A stretch of DNA of 64,000 nt, taken from contig JACEHZ010000375.1 in assembly GCA_017893485.1 (NCBI GenBank), positions 310,001 to 374,000 of the forward strand, written 5' to 3'. Shown piece after piece: positions 20,506 to 31,540 of this stretch. Source of the DNA: Hemerocallis citrina (Eukaryota > Streptophyta > Magnoliopsida > Asparagales > Asphodelaceae). Below the pieces are notes generated by a model. It had not been told where the DNA came from. It was given only the letters and a program-made list of their open reading frames with translations, and did not search any database. Position numbers and translations under genes: made by a program. Numbering within the stretch: the first letter of the stretch is position 1; each line of letters begins with the position of its first letter.

Positions 20506-22790
20506 CATTGGTAAATATTTTCGAAAGTGAACCTGTGTGGTAAATATTTTCGAAAGTGGATCTGTTTGGAAATTACTTTCTTTTTACTTATGGACTAACT
20601 TGGGTAAATATTTTCGAAAGCAGACCTGTTCTGTAAATACTTTCGAAAGTGGAAATGCTGTTTATTGGAAATGCTGTTTACCCTTTTCAATTTCCCCACT
20701 CAGTCTATTGGAAATGCTGTTTCAATTTTGTGCACATGTATGATACTTGTTCAATTAGAGATAATGCCATCTATTAAAAGTTCACACATACAATCCAGGA
20801 AACTAATTTTCACAATCTCTTAAAAGTTCACAATTTTACAATTCTACAAAATGTACCACCTACAAAATCTTCAAGCTTCAAGTGTACCACCTACAAAATC
20901 TTCAAGCTTCAAGCCTTCACTGAACCTACAAAATCTTCAAGCTTGAAGCTACAAAATCTTCATCTTCACTGAACCTACAAAATCTTCAAAATCTTCAAGC
21001 TTCAATCCAGAAAGCTTCAAGCTTCAAGTGTACCACCTACAAAATCTTCACTGAACCTACAAAATGTTCACAATTTTACAATCTCAAGTATTAGGAAAAC
21101 ATAATAGATTTTAAAAAAATTTGACAGCACCTCCCCTAAAATATTAGCCCTTTTACAGAAATTCCTTACGGAATTCTACTAACAATTAAATATATAGCAT
21201 CACACGCAATAAATATCAATCCTCCCCAGGCTCAACCGAGCAACATCACACAGGCAACATATATATATGGCTCTGGGGGAAAATATCAGAATATAATGCA
21301 AGATACAGAATAAAAACCAAAAATTCTTTTGAAAATGTAGTAATTTTTTTGAAAAACCTTCGAAAAATATTTAAAAAACCAAACACAGAACCCAATACTC
21401 CACAAAATTGCGGGTACGGGTATTAACATAACTATATTATATCATTATTATATACAGTTACTTACATCATCTCAAAAAAAGCTAAATATTACAATTATTA
21501 CAACTTCCACCATACTAAACACCCACCAACTGAATGAAAAAAAAAATTACATGGTTGTAGAAGTCTTCAAAACAGTTAGAGTCTTCAAAATATAACAATG
21601 GTTGAAGTCTTCAAAATAGGACCCCTCCGTGAGCCTAAAAAAACAGAGTTTTGAATCAAATAGTAACAGTTTACAATAAACAATTAAAACAATAGTAATA
21701 GTTTTGAAACCATTACCTTTCAAATAGAACAATGGCTTCAACCAAACATGTTCCTCATCACCCTACAAAAAGTTAAACTGTCAATATGTACATGACGGTT
21801 TTGAGTGTGGACGACAATCTGGAAAATAAAGAAGAAACATTAAGTTAGCAGCAATTAACGGTTAACATAGGGTGTAGTTGTAGTAAATAGAAATTTACCT
21901 TATTGCAACCCCAATTCATCAATGTAGTTGCATTTATAAATTTGAGGTCCATGTCAGCTGCTTCCCAGTTCTATTAAAGTTCAAAAGTAAAACATACGCT
22001 AATCATGCCTACTATATTAGGCAAAAGTAATCTTAAACTAATATCAAGCATACTATTTTAGTTTAAGATTAGTTTAAGATTAGGGTGCACACAAGTAATT
22101 TTTAGTAATTTTTTTAGGGTGCCTAGGTATTTCAAGCAATTGTATTAGGCAATTTTTAGTATGTTTTGCTTCAGTTTCATGTGCTTTAACACCTGAAGTA
22201 ATTTTTAGTATCTTTAAGTAAGGTAAATTACTGTATGCTTCAGTTTTTTATTCAGTTCATGTGCAGGTGCTTGATACCTAGATTGCCTAATACATACTGA
22301 TACCTAGATTGCCTAATACATACTGATTACTCAACAAAAAAACTGCTTCAGTTAAGTAGGGTCTTCAATTCATGTGCTTTAACATACTGATTACTTTGTG
22401 TCTGCTTCAGTTTAGTAAGGCAATTGTATTAGGCAATTACTGTATCAGGTGTTAAAGCTTCAGTTTTGTGCACCCTAAATAAAACATACTGAAGCAGACT
22501 CAACAATTTTTAGTAATTTTTAGTATATTAGGCAAAAGTAATTTGTGTGCACCAAAATAAATTTGTATTAGGCAAAAGTAATTTAGCATATTAGGCAAAA
22601 GTAATTTTTAGTAATTTTTAGTAATTTTTAGTATATTAGGCAAAACTAATCTACCAAAATAAATTTTAGTAAGGTAAATCTTGGATTATACATGTATGCT
22701 GTTTTAGTTGATGACATAGATGCTTTAACACCTGACTATGTATATACATGTATGTTGTAGTGGGGGACTTTATCTGCTACCTATTTGTAT
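20506..22790. other. Helitron interior: short repeats, no gene recognised
   Basis: TAAATATTTTCGAAAG recurs at 20512-20650. TACAAAATCTTCAAGCTTCAAG words recur at 20860-21070. TTAGGCAAAAGTAATTTTTAGTA words recur at 22000-22680. The frames present are short and show no recognised domain. Confidence 0.5.
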
Positions 22791-22965
22791 GGTTGGGGGC
22801 AAGGCTATGAAAGACAGTCATCTATGTTTGACCTGAATTGACTTGAATTGGTGTTTATAGCACTAAAACTAAGCCAAAAGTCGTGCTATTTTACTTTTTT
22901 GTATCTTGCACTAAAACTTGAATTGGGACATTTTTGTAAATGATACTGTTGAAGAGCGTTAATGA
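22780..22965 (+). repeat. Copy 1 of a diverged direct repeat flanking the IWR1-like fragment
   Basis: TATGGTTGGGGGCAAGGC..GACAGTCAT..GACCTGAATTG..ACTAAA resembles 23875-23990 in order and spacing, with many substitutions. Confidence 0.6.
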
Positions 22966-23139
22966 ATGAGCACTGAACTTTTTGGGTAAGAATTTGACTG
23001 ATTGTTTGGTCTCTACTACATATGTAAAAGTTGTCACTTACTGTTCCATATATTCATCTTATCAAACTAAATTATATGTTCAATTCTGAGAACTGACACC
23101 AGCAATTGATTACATAAAAAAATTCATCCTTGTGAGCAG

Positions 23140-23525
23140 ATACTGTAGAAGATGGTACTGACAGAGGGTCATCTGCTATAACTGACTATGTATATGATGT
23201 GTATACCGTCGAGGAGAATATGACTGAAATAGACAAAGAGGCTACAACCAGCTACCCTCTGTATACGCTTTTGTCTCATATAACCTTCTCAATTTAAAAA
23301 AAAAATTTGAAATCCAATTCTCAATTTTAAAGATTATCTGCTTATTCTAGGGTGCAAGTTGACTTTGAGGATGATTTCTTCGACGGTGCCTCTGTTGGTT
23401 CAGATTATCCAACTGATGATTCAAATGGTATGGTGCGTGCAGGTTCTTTTGGCATTATTGGTCCACAGAGTAATGAGGATAGGAAAAGCTTTACTATGAA
23501 TTTACCTTCCACCTATCTTTCATAA
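23140..23525 (+). pseudogene. Captured gene fragment resembling IWR1/RDM4 (SLC7A6OS family)
   Basis: Exon A (23140-23260) ends before GTATAC; exon B starts at 23351 after TTCTAG. Splicing keeps the frame (CT+G). The spliced peptide has DYVYDVYTVEEN, then YPLVQVDFEDDFFDG and SDYPTDDSN. This is the order of the conserved IWR1 motif: a YDVY block, a PLVQVD-acidic block, and an aromatic-acidic SDYxxDDSN block. In plants this family (RDM4/DMS4) helps import Pol II into the nucleus and acts in RNA-directed DNA methylation; these are facts of the family, not shown here. The fragment lacks the N-terminal part, and after DDSN it diverges and stops at TAA 23523-23525, where a MITE-type end (GAGCATCTGTAGTC) begins. 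It is on the opposite strand to the Helitron. I assign the family from motif recall, without a search. Confidence 0.6.
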
Positions 23526-23760
23526 GAGCATCTGTAGTCATTGGCTATGTACCCTTTTTTTTTGTGGAAAAAAATAGAAAAAAGTGTGATGTAGTTGTTG
23601 GCTTTATACCCAAAATTTGGGTTTTGGGTGAAGAGAGATATGCTATATTTGGGAGAAGATATAGGAATTTGGAAAAACCATGGAATTGTATGTAGTGTGG
23701 TTTTTTTGTGATGTAGGGTTGTTTTTTTTAATTGTTATCTGATTCCAACTCAGTCAAGTA
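23526..23760. mobile_element. MITE-like element abutting the IWR1-like fragment
   Basis: GAGCATCTGTAGTCATTGGC follows a TAA that also serves as the stop codon. The first roughly 130 bases resemble the element at 15233 (TATACCCAAAATTTGGG-like words). I could not see a clean right end. Confidence 0.5.
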
Positions 23761-25419
23761 GTAAGTTACTTTGTTGGTATATTAGTTTAGTTTAAGATTA
23801 TTTTCCTCAAGATAGGATGATATGTTCTTGATCTATCTTTGTCCTGACCTGATACTCTATTTATTTGCTAAATGAGCCATTTATATGGTTGGGGCAAGGC
23901 CGCCAGAGACAGTGATTTTAAGGTTGGCCTGAATTGGTTGTTTTATGACACTAAACTGAGCTGAAAGAAGTTGCCTACCTGTTTTCTTTTTGTGTATCCT
24001 TTATGTATCCCTCATGAAAGTTTTGTGTAATTTTGTGTATCCTTTATTCCTTTATGTATCTTTTTATGTATCCTTTATTCCTACTTTTTTGCCTGAGTTT
24101 TGTGTAATTTTGTGGTTATTATCATATTCTAGGCTGTTGGGATTGCGGTCACTTAGAGGGGTTGTGATTGAGTTTTAAGTTTGAATGTGCTGAAGTCATT
24201 TTACTTTCCATTTCAGATTTGTCAAACACTTCTAGTTAAACATGTACTTTCAGATTCTTGTTCGTTCAATTTCTTCTTAAACATGTACACTTCTAGTTAA
24301 ACATTTTAATTTACTTTTTGTTCGTTCAATTTCTTCAGATTCTTTTTCCTTTTAGTTAAACATGTACTTTCATTTTGAATGGTTTAACGTCATTTAACTT
24401 TACAATGTACTTATTTGTCTAGCAATTTATTTTTTGATTTTGTGGAACAAATTATTACTTTATATATGCTCATTTCCTTTAGAGGGACAAATGACTCATC
24501 AACTAAGGCCTAAAAGTTTGTCAAAGAACTTAAATTTCATTTATTTTAATTTACTATATTTATTTTAATTTCCCAATCAACTATATTTATTTTAATTTAT
24601 TTTTTCTGTTGAGAAATTTAAATAACTTATTTTTGTCCTCTTAAGTGATAAGAAGTTACGCTGTGACCAGTCTAACTGTTATGCAAACTATCTTCGTCCC
24701 AGAGCTGCTTGTGATTCTTATAATTTGAATGTTATTTCAGGGCCTTTCGCCTTTCTACTATTTCTTGATATATAAAACTGGTTCTAAATTGTCAATTTGT
24801 TCTGTATACAATAAGTCTTTGTGTGGTACTAAACAGGTTGCACCCCATGGATGGTCAGAAGGTGAATGCAATGGTAACGCAGGCTAGTTTCCCTCTGCTT
24901 ACTCCAAGATCCAGCAAGCAAAGTGATAAATACTCACTAACCTGATCCTTACTATAATTGTTCTCTCTCCTTTGGTCATAGAATTCTTTTTCCATACCCA
25001 GTTGTATATCTGCAAGCCTTCCAAAGTTTTCCTCCAGAATTCTCTTTTTCCATTCATACTCTCTTTTGGGACAATATGTTGTATATGTATAAAGCTTGTA
25101 TATGTAGTTTCTGAGGAAGGAGTTGAGTTGTATTTTAAATGTGTAATATTCAGTAGCAGCATATTACACTGCTTACTTTTGTGTACCAGACAATGAATTC
25201 AGCAAGTTAGCAGAAATTATTGTTACTATGCTAACAGCTTCATTATAATCTTCTTGTGCTTGTTATACTATCGTTCTGTCGAGGTGGTGGAAAAACAAAG
25301 AATATAATATCATCCAGAATGTAATTTAGACACTGTATACTTGAGAGGGTGTGCTGAGAGTATGGTTAACAGTTGTATATATTTTAACCTATGGATAATA
25401 TACACGGGTTAAAGGTAAA
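23761..25419. other. Helitron interior: possible small captured pieces
   Basis: Copy 2 of the diverged direct repeat lies at 23875-23990. AAACATGTACTTTC/GTTCGTTCAATTTCTTC words repeat at 24230-24375, and TGTATCCTTTAT words at 23993-24075. A plus-strand open stretch at about 24640-24770 reads LRCDQSNCYANYLRPRAACD. A short open stretch after an acceptor-like TAAACAG (24838) reads VAPHGWSEGECNGNAG. Neither is recognised. Confidence 0.4.
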
Positions 25420-25602
25420 ATAAAATGAACCTATTTGATTTGGACGTAGCAGTTCGATATTGTCTTTCACGTTGGGCCAATTGACGCGTGGTGCACCCTT
25501 CAAGTCTCGCTACTTGTGAATCAATCATATGACTGAATATGGAGAACAACTAACTAAAGACATTCTGAAAAAGTTAAGATTAAAAAAGCAAACATTATTT
25601 AC

Positions 25603-26449
25603 CCAACAGCGTCAGAAGTTTGACAGGTTCTTTGCAGGCCAATATTTGGCAGTACTGAAGTAGTTTGTCCGTCATACATATGTTTCTGTGGTACATTAGA
25701 AGGAACAGTTGTTCGAGGTAAACATTCGTCAGTTGCGTCTAATACTCGTATAGAGCACATTTCAAGTTTCTCCCGTTCTCGTCGTCTACGTTGGGCCAAC
25801 GTAGCTTTCGATATAACATGATCATTATGAGCCTAAATTTGTGGAAATGAATCGTTATAAATGACTATTTAAGATGAGAACAACTTACTTATTTGAGAAT
25901 GTATTAATTTTCACAGTGTGAGGATAAATAAAAGAAGCAGTGTAAGGAAACATAAAGAAAAAGCATTGTAAATAAAGCAAGATAAAGAAGCAAGATAAGC
26001 ATTTACCGCACTGGACATTTCATTTTCTTTTCCCTTTCCCTTGCCCGAATAACTTGTTTCCTTTCTCTACATTGGGTGGTTAAAAAGTAGGAATAAAAAA
26101 TCAATAATGAGCAAAAGACATACCAAGTAATAAGGGGTGAAGCTTACCTTGCGAAGAGATATTAGATTAAGCTCGCGTTCATCTCGAATGGTAACCCCGA
26201 CATTTTTTTGTCGAAGGAATTGCACCTGCAATAGAAAAATATCAATTTTGAATGTAAGTGATCAATTAATTAATGTGCTAAGAACACAATGAAAAGCTTA
26301 ACTTACTGTTTTTTCCAAGTCAACATCAACCTGTAAGGTATTAAAGTAAACATTAAAATGAGAGAAACTTATTATTATATCAAGTGTTGTAGATTTTATT
26401 TTTATAAAAAGAAGATACTTACATGGCCATATATAGTGATGTCATCCAT
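25603..26449 (-). CDS. Five-exon gene model, function unknown, inside the large Helitron
   Basis: Minus-strand exons are 26423-26449, 26307-26330, 26148-26225, 26007-26066 and 25603-25832. Every junction has GT..AG (donors GTAAGT, GTAAGT, GTAAGC, GTAAAT, GTAAAT) and the frame stays open throughout. The model starts MDDITIYGHVDVDLEKTVQF, contains a Lys/Gly-rich stretch (SGKGKGKENE) and a basic patch TLAQRRRREREKLE, and reaches SDAV(G). A tentative sixth exon (about 25420-25506) continues in frame with TTRQLAQRERQYR, a second copy of the LAQR-basic motif. Without it the frame ends at a TAA right after exon 5. I do not recognise the family. It could be the N-terminal part of a Helitron Rep-helicase gene, since the strand agrees, or a captured host gene; no replication or helicase motif is visible. 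Consistent splice sites over five exons make chance unlikely. Confidence 0.5.
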
Positions 26450-28559
26450 TGTTGTTCTTTAATTAGAGCAATTGACCTGTATATAAAGGAGGGGAAACAT
26501 ATTTACTAACCAATCAAGAAAACGTATTAACTACTATTAATTACTATGATCTATCTTCTTTGATGATTAACTACAATGAGATATGGTGTAGAAAAGCTTC
26601 GGGTGATCAAGCACAGTTTTTTGGTAGAATCTCACTAAATCCAAATATTCCATATGTGAAGATTCTAACGATTTTTTCTTCCAAATTGATTGTGTTTTGG
26701 GTTAAACATAGCAGTTTTGATGTGCTTGTGATATAATAGAATTGCCTTCAATTTTTTTTTGCTATAACTGATCTTTTGAAAAACTGATTTTTACCTTTGT
26801 GTTTTGTGATTATGTTGAATTTTGGGGGGTTGAGCTTTGGGCACTTTTTTATATAATAGAAAATTTCAAGTTTGTTTCAAAATATACCATAAAGTTGGTT
26901 GATTCAGTTTTCTCTTATGAATTATTTTTCGTATCTGTCTGATGGAGCAACGGGTAGTATTAGAATTCTTGAAAATAGTTATGTACTCAAATTGGAAATA
27001 GTTCTTATTCTCAGTTATGTTAATATTAGCTGGTTCATATTAAACTCATCTGTAACTAACGGAAAGATATAACAATCTATTTGTAATTTCTTTTAATGAA
27101 TCCCGAGATCCCAAACCTAAATACATCAATTGGCATAATATTGGTATCACATGTTAGAATATAAACACAAATCCATCAACACTCACTACAACCTCAGAGA
27201 CCTACTATATTGGTTGGCAGGTTAACTTCCCCCAAAGCACCTATCAATTTTTTTTTTCCTTCAAAAAGTTGAACGCAAATTGGAAACCCATCAGCCTATA
27301 CTTCACAATCCTTGCAAATCAATTGGAACAAACAAAGCATAATCTTAAAGTTCCTTATCATAATTTTGAATTATCAATTGGAACAAACAAAGTATAATCT
27401 TAAAGTTCCTTGTCATCCAAATATATAAAAAATTGGAACATAATCTGAATATATTTTTAAGAAACACACACATTGGGATCAACTTTTCAACATTACATAG
27501 CATGATGATCAAATAAAAAGTATGGATATTGTGGAACCTTTTTCTTTTGAAAACAGATATTGCGGAACTATAATAGTAACATACAAACAAATCATTTGAA
27601 AAAAGAAACATGGCCTTACTACTAAACCTCAACGCAAATGTGGTAGCTTAGGTCGAGCATACAAATAAATTTCATTAATAGCTTAATTTGGTACTACCTA
27701 ATTCCGATACAATCAAGAAGGATTAGGAGGTAAAAAAAAAATCAAGCAGAATTAGGATGTTTTTTTGGTACATCCTAAGGTTGAGCATACAAATGAAAAT
27801 TTTCCTTCAAAGCACCTATCAATTTTTGGGTTGGCAGGTTAACATCCCCCAAAGCACCTATCATACAAAAAAAACCCATCAAACCACTGGAATTTCCTTC
27901 ATGAAAGTATAGGTTGAGCATACAAAAAAAACATCCTAAAATCCAGTAACATACAAAAAAAAACATCCTAAGGTTGAGCATCAAGTTGAGATAAGCCTTC
28001 TGCTTAAGAGTTATAAATGAAAATCCAAGTATACGCCTTTTGCTTAATTACTGTCAATTAACATCAAGTTGAGACCTTACAATTACAGTGACAAATTTAA
28101 AACTCGGAGAAATCGATGGAAATTTACACTTTTTGTTGTTGCCTATCTGTTTATGATAGATGAATCTCATCATCAGAACTTTATCCCATCTATGGAATCT
28201 TAGCACCAATCAAAACAAAGGGTTCTAAAAATATATGGAATTTTTCATTGAGAAATAGCATCTACAAATATATGAGTCTAACATACAAAAAGTAACCAAG
28301 TGTAGATACTGGGTTTTATACATACAAAAACCCAGTAACATACAAAAAAAACATCCTATGTTACTGGAAAATCCAAGTGTAGATACTGGGTTTATATGTA
28401 GATGTTACTGTAAGTGTAAGGTTTCAACTTGATGTTAATTGACAGTAATTAAGCTTGATGTTACTGTAAAATCCAAGTTTTTCATTTGTATGAAGGAAAA
28501 CCCAGTAACATCCTAAGGTTGAGCATCAAGTTGAGGTGAAATCGATGGAGAGCATCCTA
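26450..28559. other. Helitron interior, AT-rich, no gene recognised
   Basis: Local duplications include AATCTTAAAGTTCCTT..TCAATTGGAACAAACAAAG twice (27310-27420). GGTTGGCAGGTTAAC..CCCCCAAAGCACCTATCA occurs twice (27214 and 27832). CATCCTAAGGTTGAGCAT words recur many times from 27770. Frames such as 27345-27632 are AT-rich and unrecognised. Confidence 0.45.
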
Positions 28560-28880
28560 ATCAGGTTGAGTTTTTCTTTAAATCAGGTTGAGCATCCTAA
28601 TCGATGGAAAGCATCCTAACGGAAAATCCAGTGTATAAATCATCAAAACATTCTCAAAATTAATTTGGTACATCCTAATTCCGATACCCAATCAAGAATA
28701 CAACTGGAGCATAAAAAAACTTCGTTTTTCTTTAAATCAGGTTGAGCATCCTAATCGATGGAGAGCATCCTAACGGAAAATCCAGTGTATAAATAATCAA
28801 AACATCCTCAAAATTAATTTGGTACATCCTAATTCCGATACCCAATCAAGAATACAACTGGAGCTAAAAAAAACTTCACC
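28560..28880. repeat. Tandem duplication, about 160-bp unit
   Basis: TTTTTCTTTAAATCAGGTTG at 28569 and again at about 28726 starts two near-identical units that run through CATCCTAACGGAAAATCCAG and CAATCAAGAATACAACTGGA. Confidence 0.85.
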
Positions 28881-29779
28881 CCTCAAAATTAATCAAAACA
28901 ATGGAGAGACGGGTGTGAGGTGAAATGAAAATCGACTGTGAGGTATACAAAATTAATCAAAACAATGGAGAGACACTGGAAACTTCACCTCTAAGGTATA
29001 CAAAATTAATCAAAACAACTGGAGCATCAACCTAACATACAAATGAATTTTCCACCAACTGGAGATTTTCATACATCTCCAGATTCATCTAACATACATA
29101 TGTGCCAGTATATAGAAAAAACCCAAATATGGAGATTTTGTATACCTGAATATAACCCAAGTAGTACCAAAGAATTAAAAAAAACGTAGTACACTAAGCA
29201 TTTTCCTTGTTCTTTCAAGCATCATAAATACTATCAATTTTGCATTTACATATAAAAGGCACATACAATACATGACAACATCCAATCACACACACCGTTC
29301 CTGCATTAGTATAGATATCCTTTTCACCCATTCAATAGTTCACCTTCATCGGTTCATATATTTATCTCATTTCAAATCCATTCATGTGCATCGAAAATGT
29401 ACTGAAAAGAAACCCACCAAATCCAAATTGATGACATAACGTTTCATCGAGCATGGCAATGACGTGGTACTTGCGATGAAATAACTAAACTTAAAACATC
29501 AAACAAATACGTAGAATACACAAATAAAACTTCCGGATCTAAATCATACTAAACAACAAACAAATAAAACATCAACAAACAAATAAAACAACAATGAATC
29601 CTACTTGGGTTTAGTAACATCTACATCTACACTAAGCATCAAAATGTAGAATACGTAGAATTCACTAATCAAAATGTACTTCAAATCAACCAAAACGTAG
29701 AATACACTAATCAAAACGTAGAATACACTAATCACAGTTGGAAAACGTAGATGTAGATGTTACTGGACGATAGAATATT
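28881..29779. other. Helitron interior, AT-rich, no gene
   Basis: Short repeats dominate: AATTAATCAAAACAATGGAGAGAC (28890-28975), AAACAAATAAAACATCAAC near 29560, and ACGTAGAATACACTAATCA near 29695-29735. I see no gene. Confidence 0.5.
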
Positions 29780-29789
29780 ACATTTGAAG

Positions 29790-30165
29790 ATTTTGTGTAC
29801 CTGAGCGACGGGTCTGTGCTTGTGGCGATGGGAAATCGACGATGGGCTGACGGGAAATCGACGACGGGTCTGTGGCTGAAAAAACCCAAATATTGAATGT
29901 GCCCAGAGCGACGGGTCTGTGCTTGTCTTGTCTGGTCTGTGCCCAGAGCGACGGAAATCGACGAAAAAACCCAACTATTGAATGTGCCCAGATTGAAAAA
30001 ACCCAAATAATCAAAACAACTGGAGATTTTGTATACCTGAGCGACGGGTCTGTGCTTGTGGCGATGGGAAAGATGGGCTGATGGGAAATCGACGACCTGA
30101 GCGACGGGTCTGTGCTTGAGGCGATGGGAAATCGACGATGGCTGACGGGAAATCGACGACGGGAA
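29790..30165. repeat. Minisatellite of GAGCGACGGGTCTGTGC units
   Basis: GAGCGACGGGTCTGTGCTTG, GGCGATGGGAAATCGACGA and GACGGGAAATCGACGACGG recur in varying order. On the minus strand they give a long low-complexity frame that I do not accept as a gene. Confidence 0.8.
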
Positions 30166-30600
30166 ATCGATGCAGAGATGGCGGCGGTGGGAAGCGACGA
30201 ATGGGGGTGAGAGTGGCGAATGGAGGTGAGAGTGGAAGTGGAAGTGGAGGATGGAGGTGAGACGGCGGCTGAGGTGGAGGATGGAGGTGAGAGCGGCGAA
30301 TGGCTGGAGGTGAGGGTGGAAGTGGGTTACGGCGGTGGGCTGATCGGGAGGGGGGGGGGGCGCTGATCGGAGGAAGGGAGGAGGAGGGAGAGAGTGAGAG
30401 CGGCTGGAGGTGGAGGGGAGAGAGTGGAGATCGGGTGGGGGGGGATGGGGGCGCTGATCGGGAGGCGGAGGAAGAGGGGGAGAGTGAGAGAGCGGGAGAA
30501 AGAGAGAGAGAACGGGGAGAGAGAGAGAGAGTGGGCGGGATAATGAGAAGGAGACAGGGTTGTTTTTTTTAATGGGAAAAGAGAGAGAGAGAGTGTGTGT
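30166..30600. other. G-rich low-complexity segment near the Helitron 5' end
   Basis: The plus strand is strongly purine-rich, with runs up to ten G (30348-30359) and GAGAGAG tracts at 30478-30592. Read on the Helitron strand it is a CT/CCCC-rich leader. It carries Ser/Pro/His-rich frames with no domain. Confidence 0.6.
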
Positions 30601-30744
30601 ATTTGAATTTGTGGAGTTTGAAAATTGAGCGGGAAAATATGTTTTGGGAGAGTAGATCTGGTCCATTGATTTTGGGATAGATTGAATGTGAGCCACTTGA
30701 TAGCTTTCTTTGTGTTTTATTATATAGATATATATATATATATT

Positions 30745-30892
30745 TTATAATATTTTTGAACTTCAATGGACGAAATATAACCATACTTTCCTGGGAAATC
30801 ATCTATGAAGCTAATAAAACAAACAGTTCCACCCTTTGACTGAACTAGCTCAAGCCCCCATACATTTGAATGAACATAAAAACAATACTAGT
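30745..30892 (-). pseudogene. Ty1/copia integrase fragment
   Basis: The minus-strand frame reads VHSNVWGLELVQSKGGTVC then FISFIDDFPGKYGYISSIE, the conserved start of the copia integrase catalytic core. The usual SDVWGP is SNVWG here, so the first catalytic Asp appears replaced by Asn. It is cut at 30893 by the Tat 5' LTR and on its left runs into a TA tract holding the Helitron. It is a relic of the sequence into which both elements inserted. Confidence 0.75.
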
Positions 30893-31519
30893 TGATAATG
30901 GTAAAAATCGCAGCAGATCAGATCCTACGATTTTAGTACGGATCTTAAAGCTTCTACAAGCATATTAATCATAACTGGCCTCCTCCATACACCTCTACAA
31001 GACGTGAGCCTCATTCAAGCCCATAAAAAGTGACAGACTAGGCCCACTAAGAGAGACACCCAACCCATGAAGGCTTGGAGTCAAATCTTTTATCCCTTAA
31101 CAAAGAAGCTTATCTCTTGAGGGGGAAAAACATATAGGAGATAAGGAATTCATATCGATCTAACGGATACATCTCAATCTCCTAAACTGTTTCTCAAACC
31201 TATAAATACCCTCCCCCCTCTTCAGTCAGAAGGTAATCAACAATTTCTCTCTCAAACACTCTTTCTCTCTTTGATTCTGACTTGAGCGTCAGAGGGTCTG
31301 TCGCTAGGGTCAACCCCCGGTGTTTCATGCTTTTTGCAAGACCATTGGTCGCGGCAACAACCGTCAGATCCAGATCACAGTGTTCAATCAATGTTTTAGA
31401 TTCAATCTCAGGACCTCTAATCGCATTTCATGGCAAAGATCAAATGACAGATTTTTAGTAGTTTCCATATTATACGAACTCACTATCTGTTTGCTCCCAC
31501 ACCAAAATAAGCAGAAACA
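30893..31519 (+). mobile_element. 5' LTR of the Tat element
   Basis: It runs TGATAATGGTAAAAATC to GCAGAAACA, with a TATA box at 31201-31208, GACTTGAGCGTC, and TTTGCTCCCACACC near the end. It preserves the empty site TTAGTAG that in the left copy holds both MITEs. The five bases before it are CTAGT. Confidence 0.8.
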
Positions 31520-31521
31520 GA

Positions 31522-31540
31522 TTGGAGCCGTCTGTGGAAA
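31522..31540 (+). other. Probable primer binding site of the Tat element
   Basis: TTGGAGCCGTCTGTGGAAA starts 2 bases after the LTR end and corresponds to the usual TTGGCGCCGTCTGTGGGAA context of Tat-type elements, with two changes. The tRNA is not assigned here. Confidence 0.6.

Larger units (their letters stand above)
19939..30728 (-). mobile_element. Putative 10.8-kb Helitron
   Basis: On the minus strand the 5' end is A|TCTATATAATAAAACAC (30728) and the 3' end is ..CAATCCTAG|T (19939). A perfect 7-bp-stem hairpin ACGTGCC-TAC-GGCACGT (plus-strand reading, 19956-19972) lies 13 bases before CTAG. Both flanks are TA tracts, consistent with A/T insertion. No intact Rep-helicase frame is seen, so it is non-autonomous or decayed. 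Inside are a multi-exon minus-strand gene model (25603-26449), an IWR1-like fragment on the plus strand (23140-23525), and many low-complexity repeats. Pairing of the two ends is an inference; the interior could include more than one element, and a second Helitron 5' end is present at 20438. Confidence 0.6.

Noticed and set aside
29728..30696. 322-residue minus-strand frame rich in Ser, Pro and His
   Set aside because: It arises from minisatellite and CT-rich low-complexity DNA, has parallel open frames in other phases, and shows no domain.
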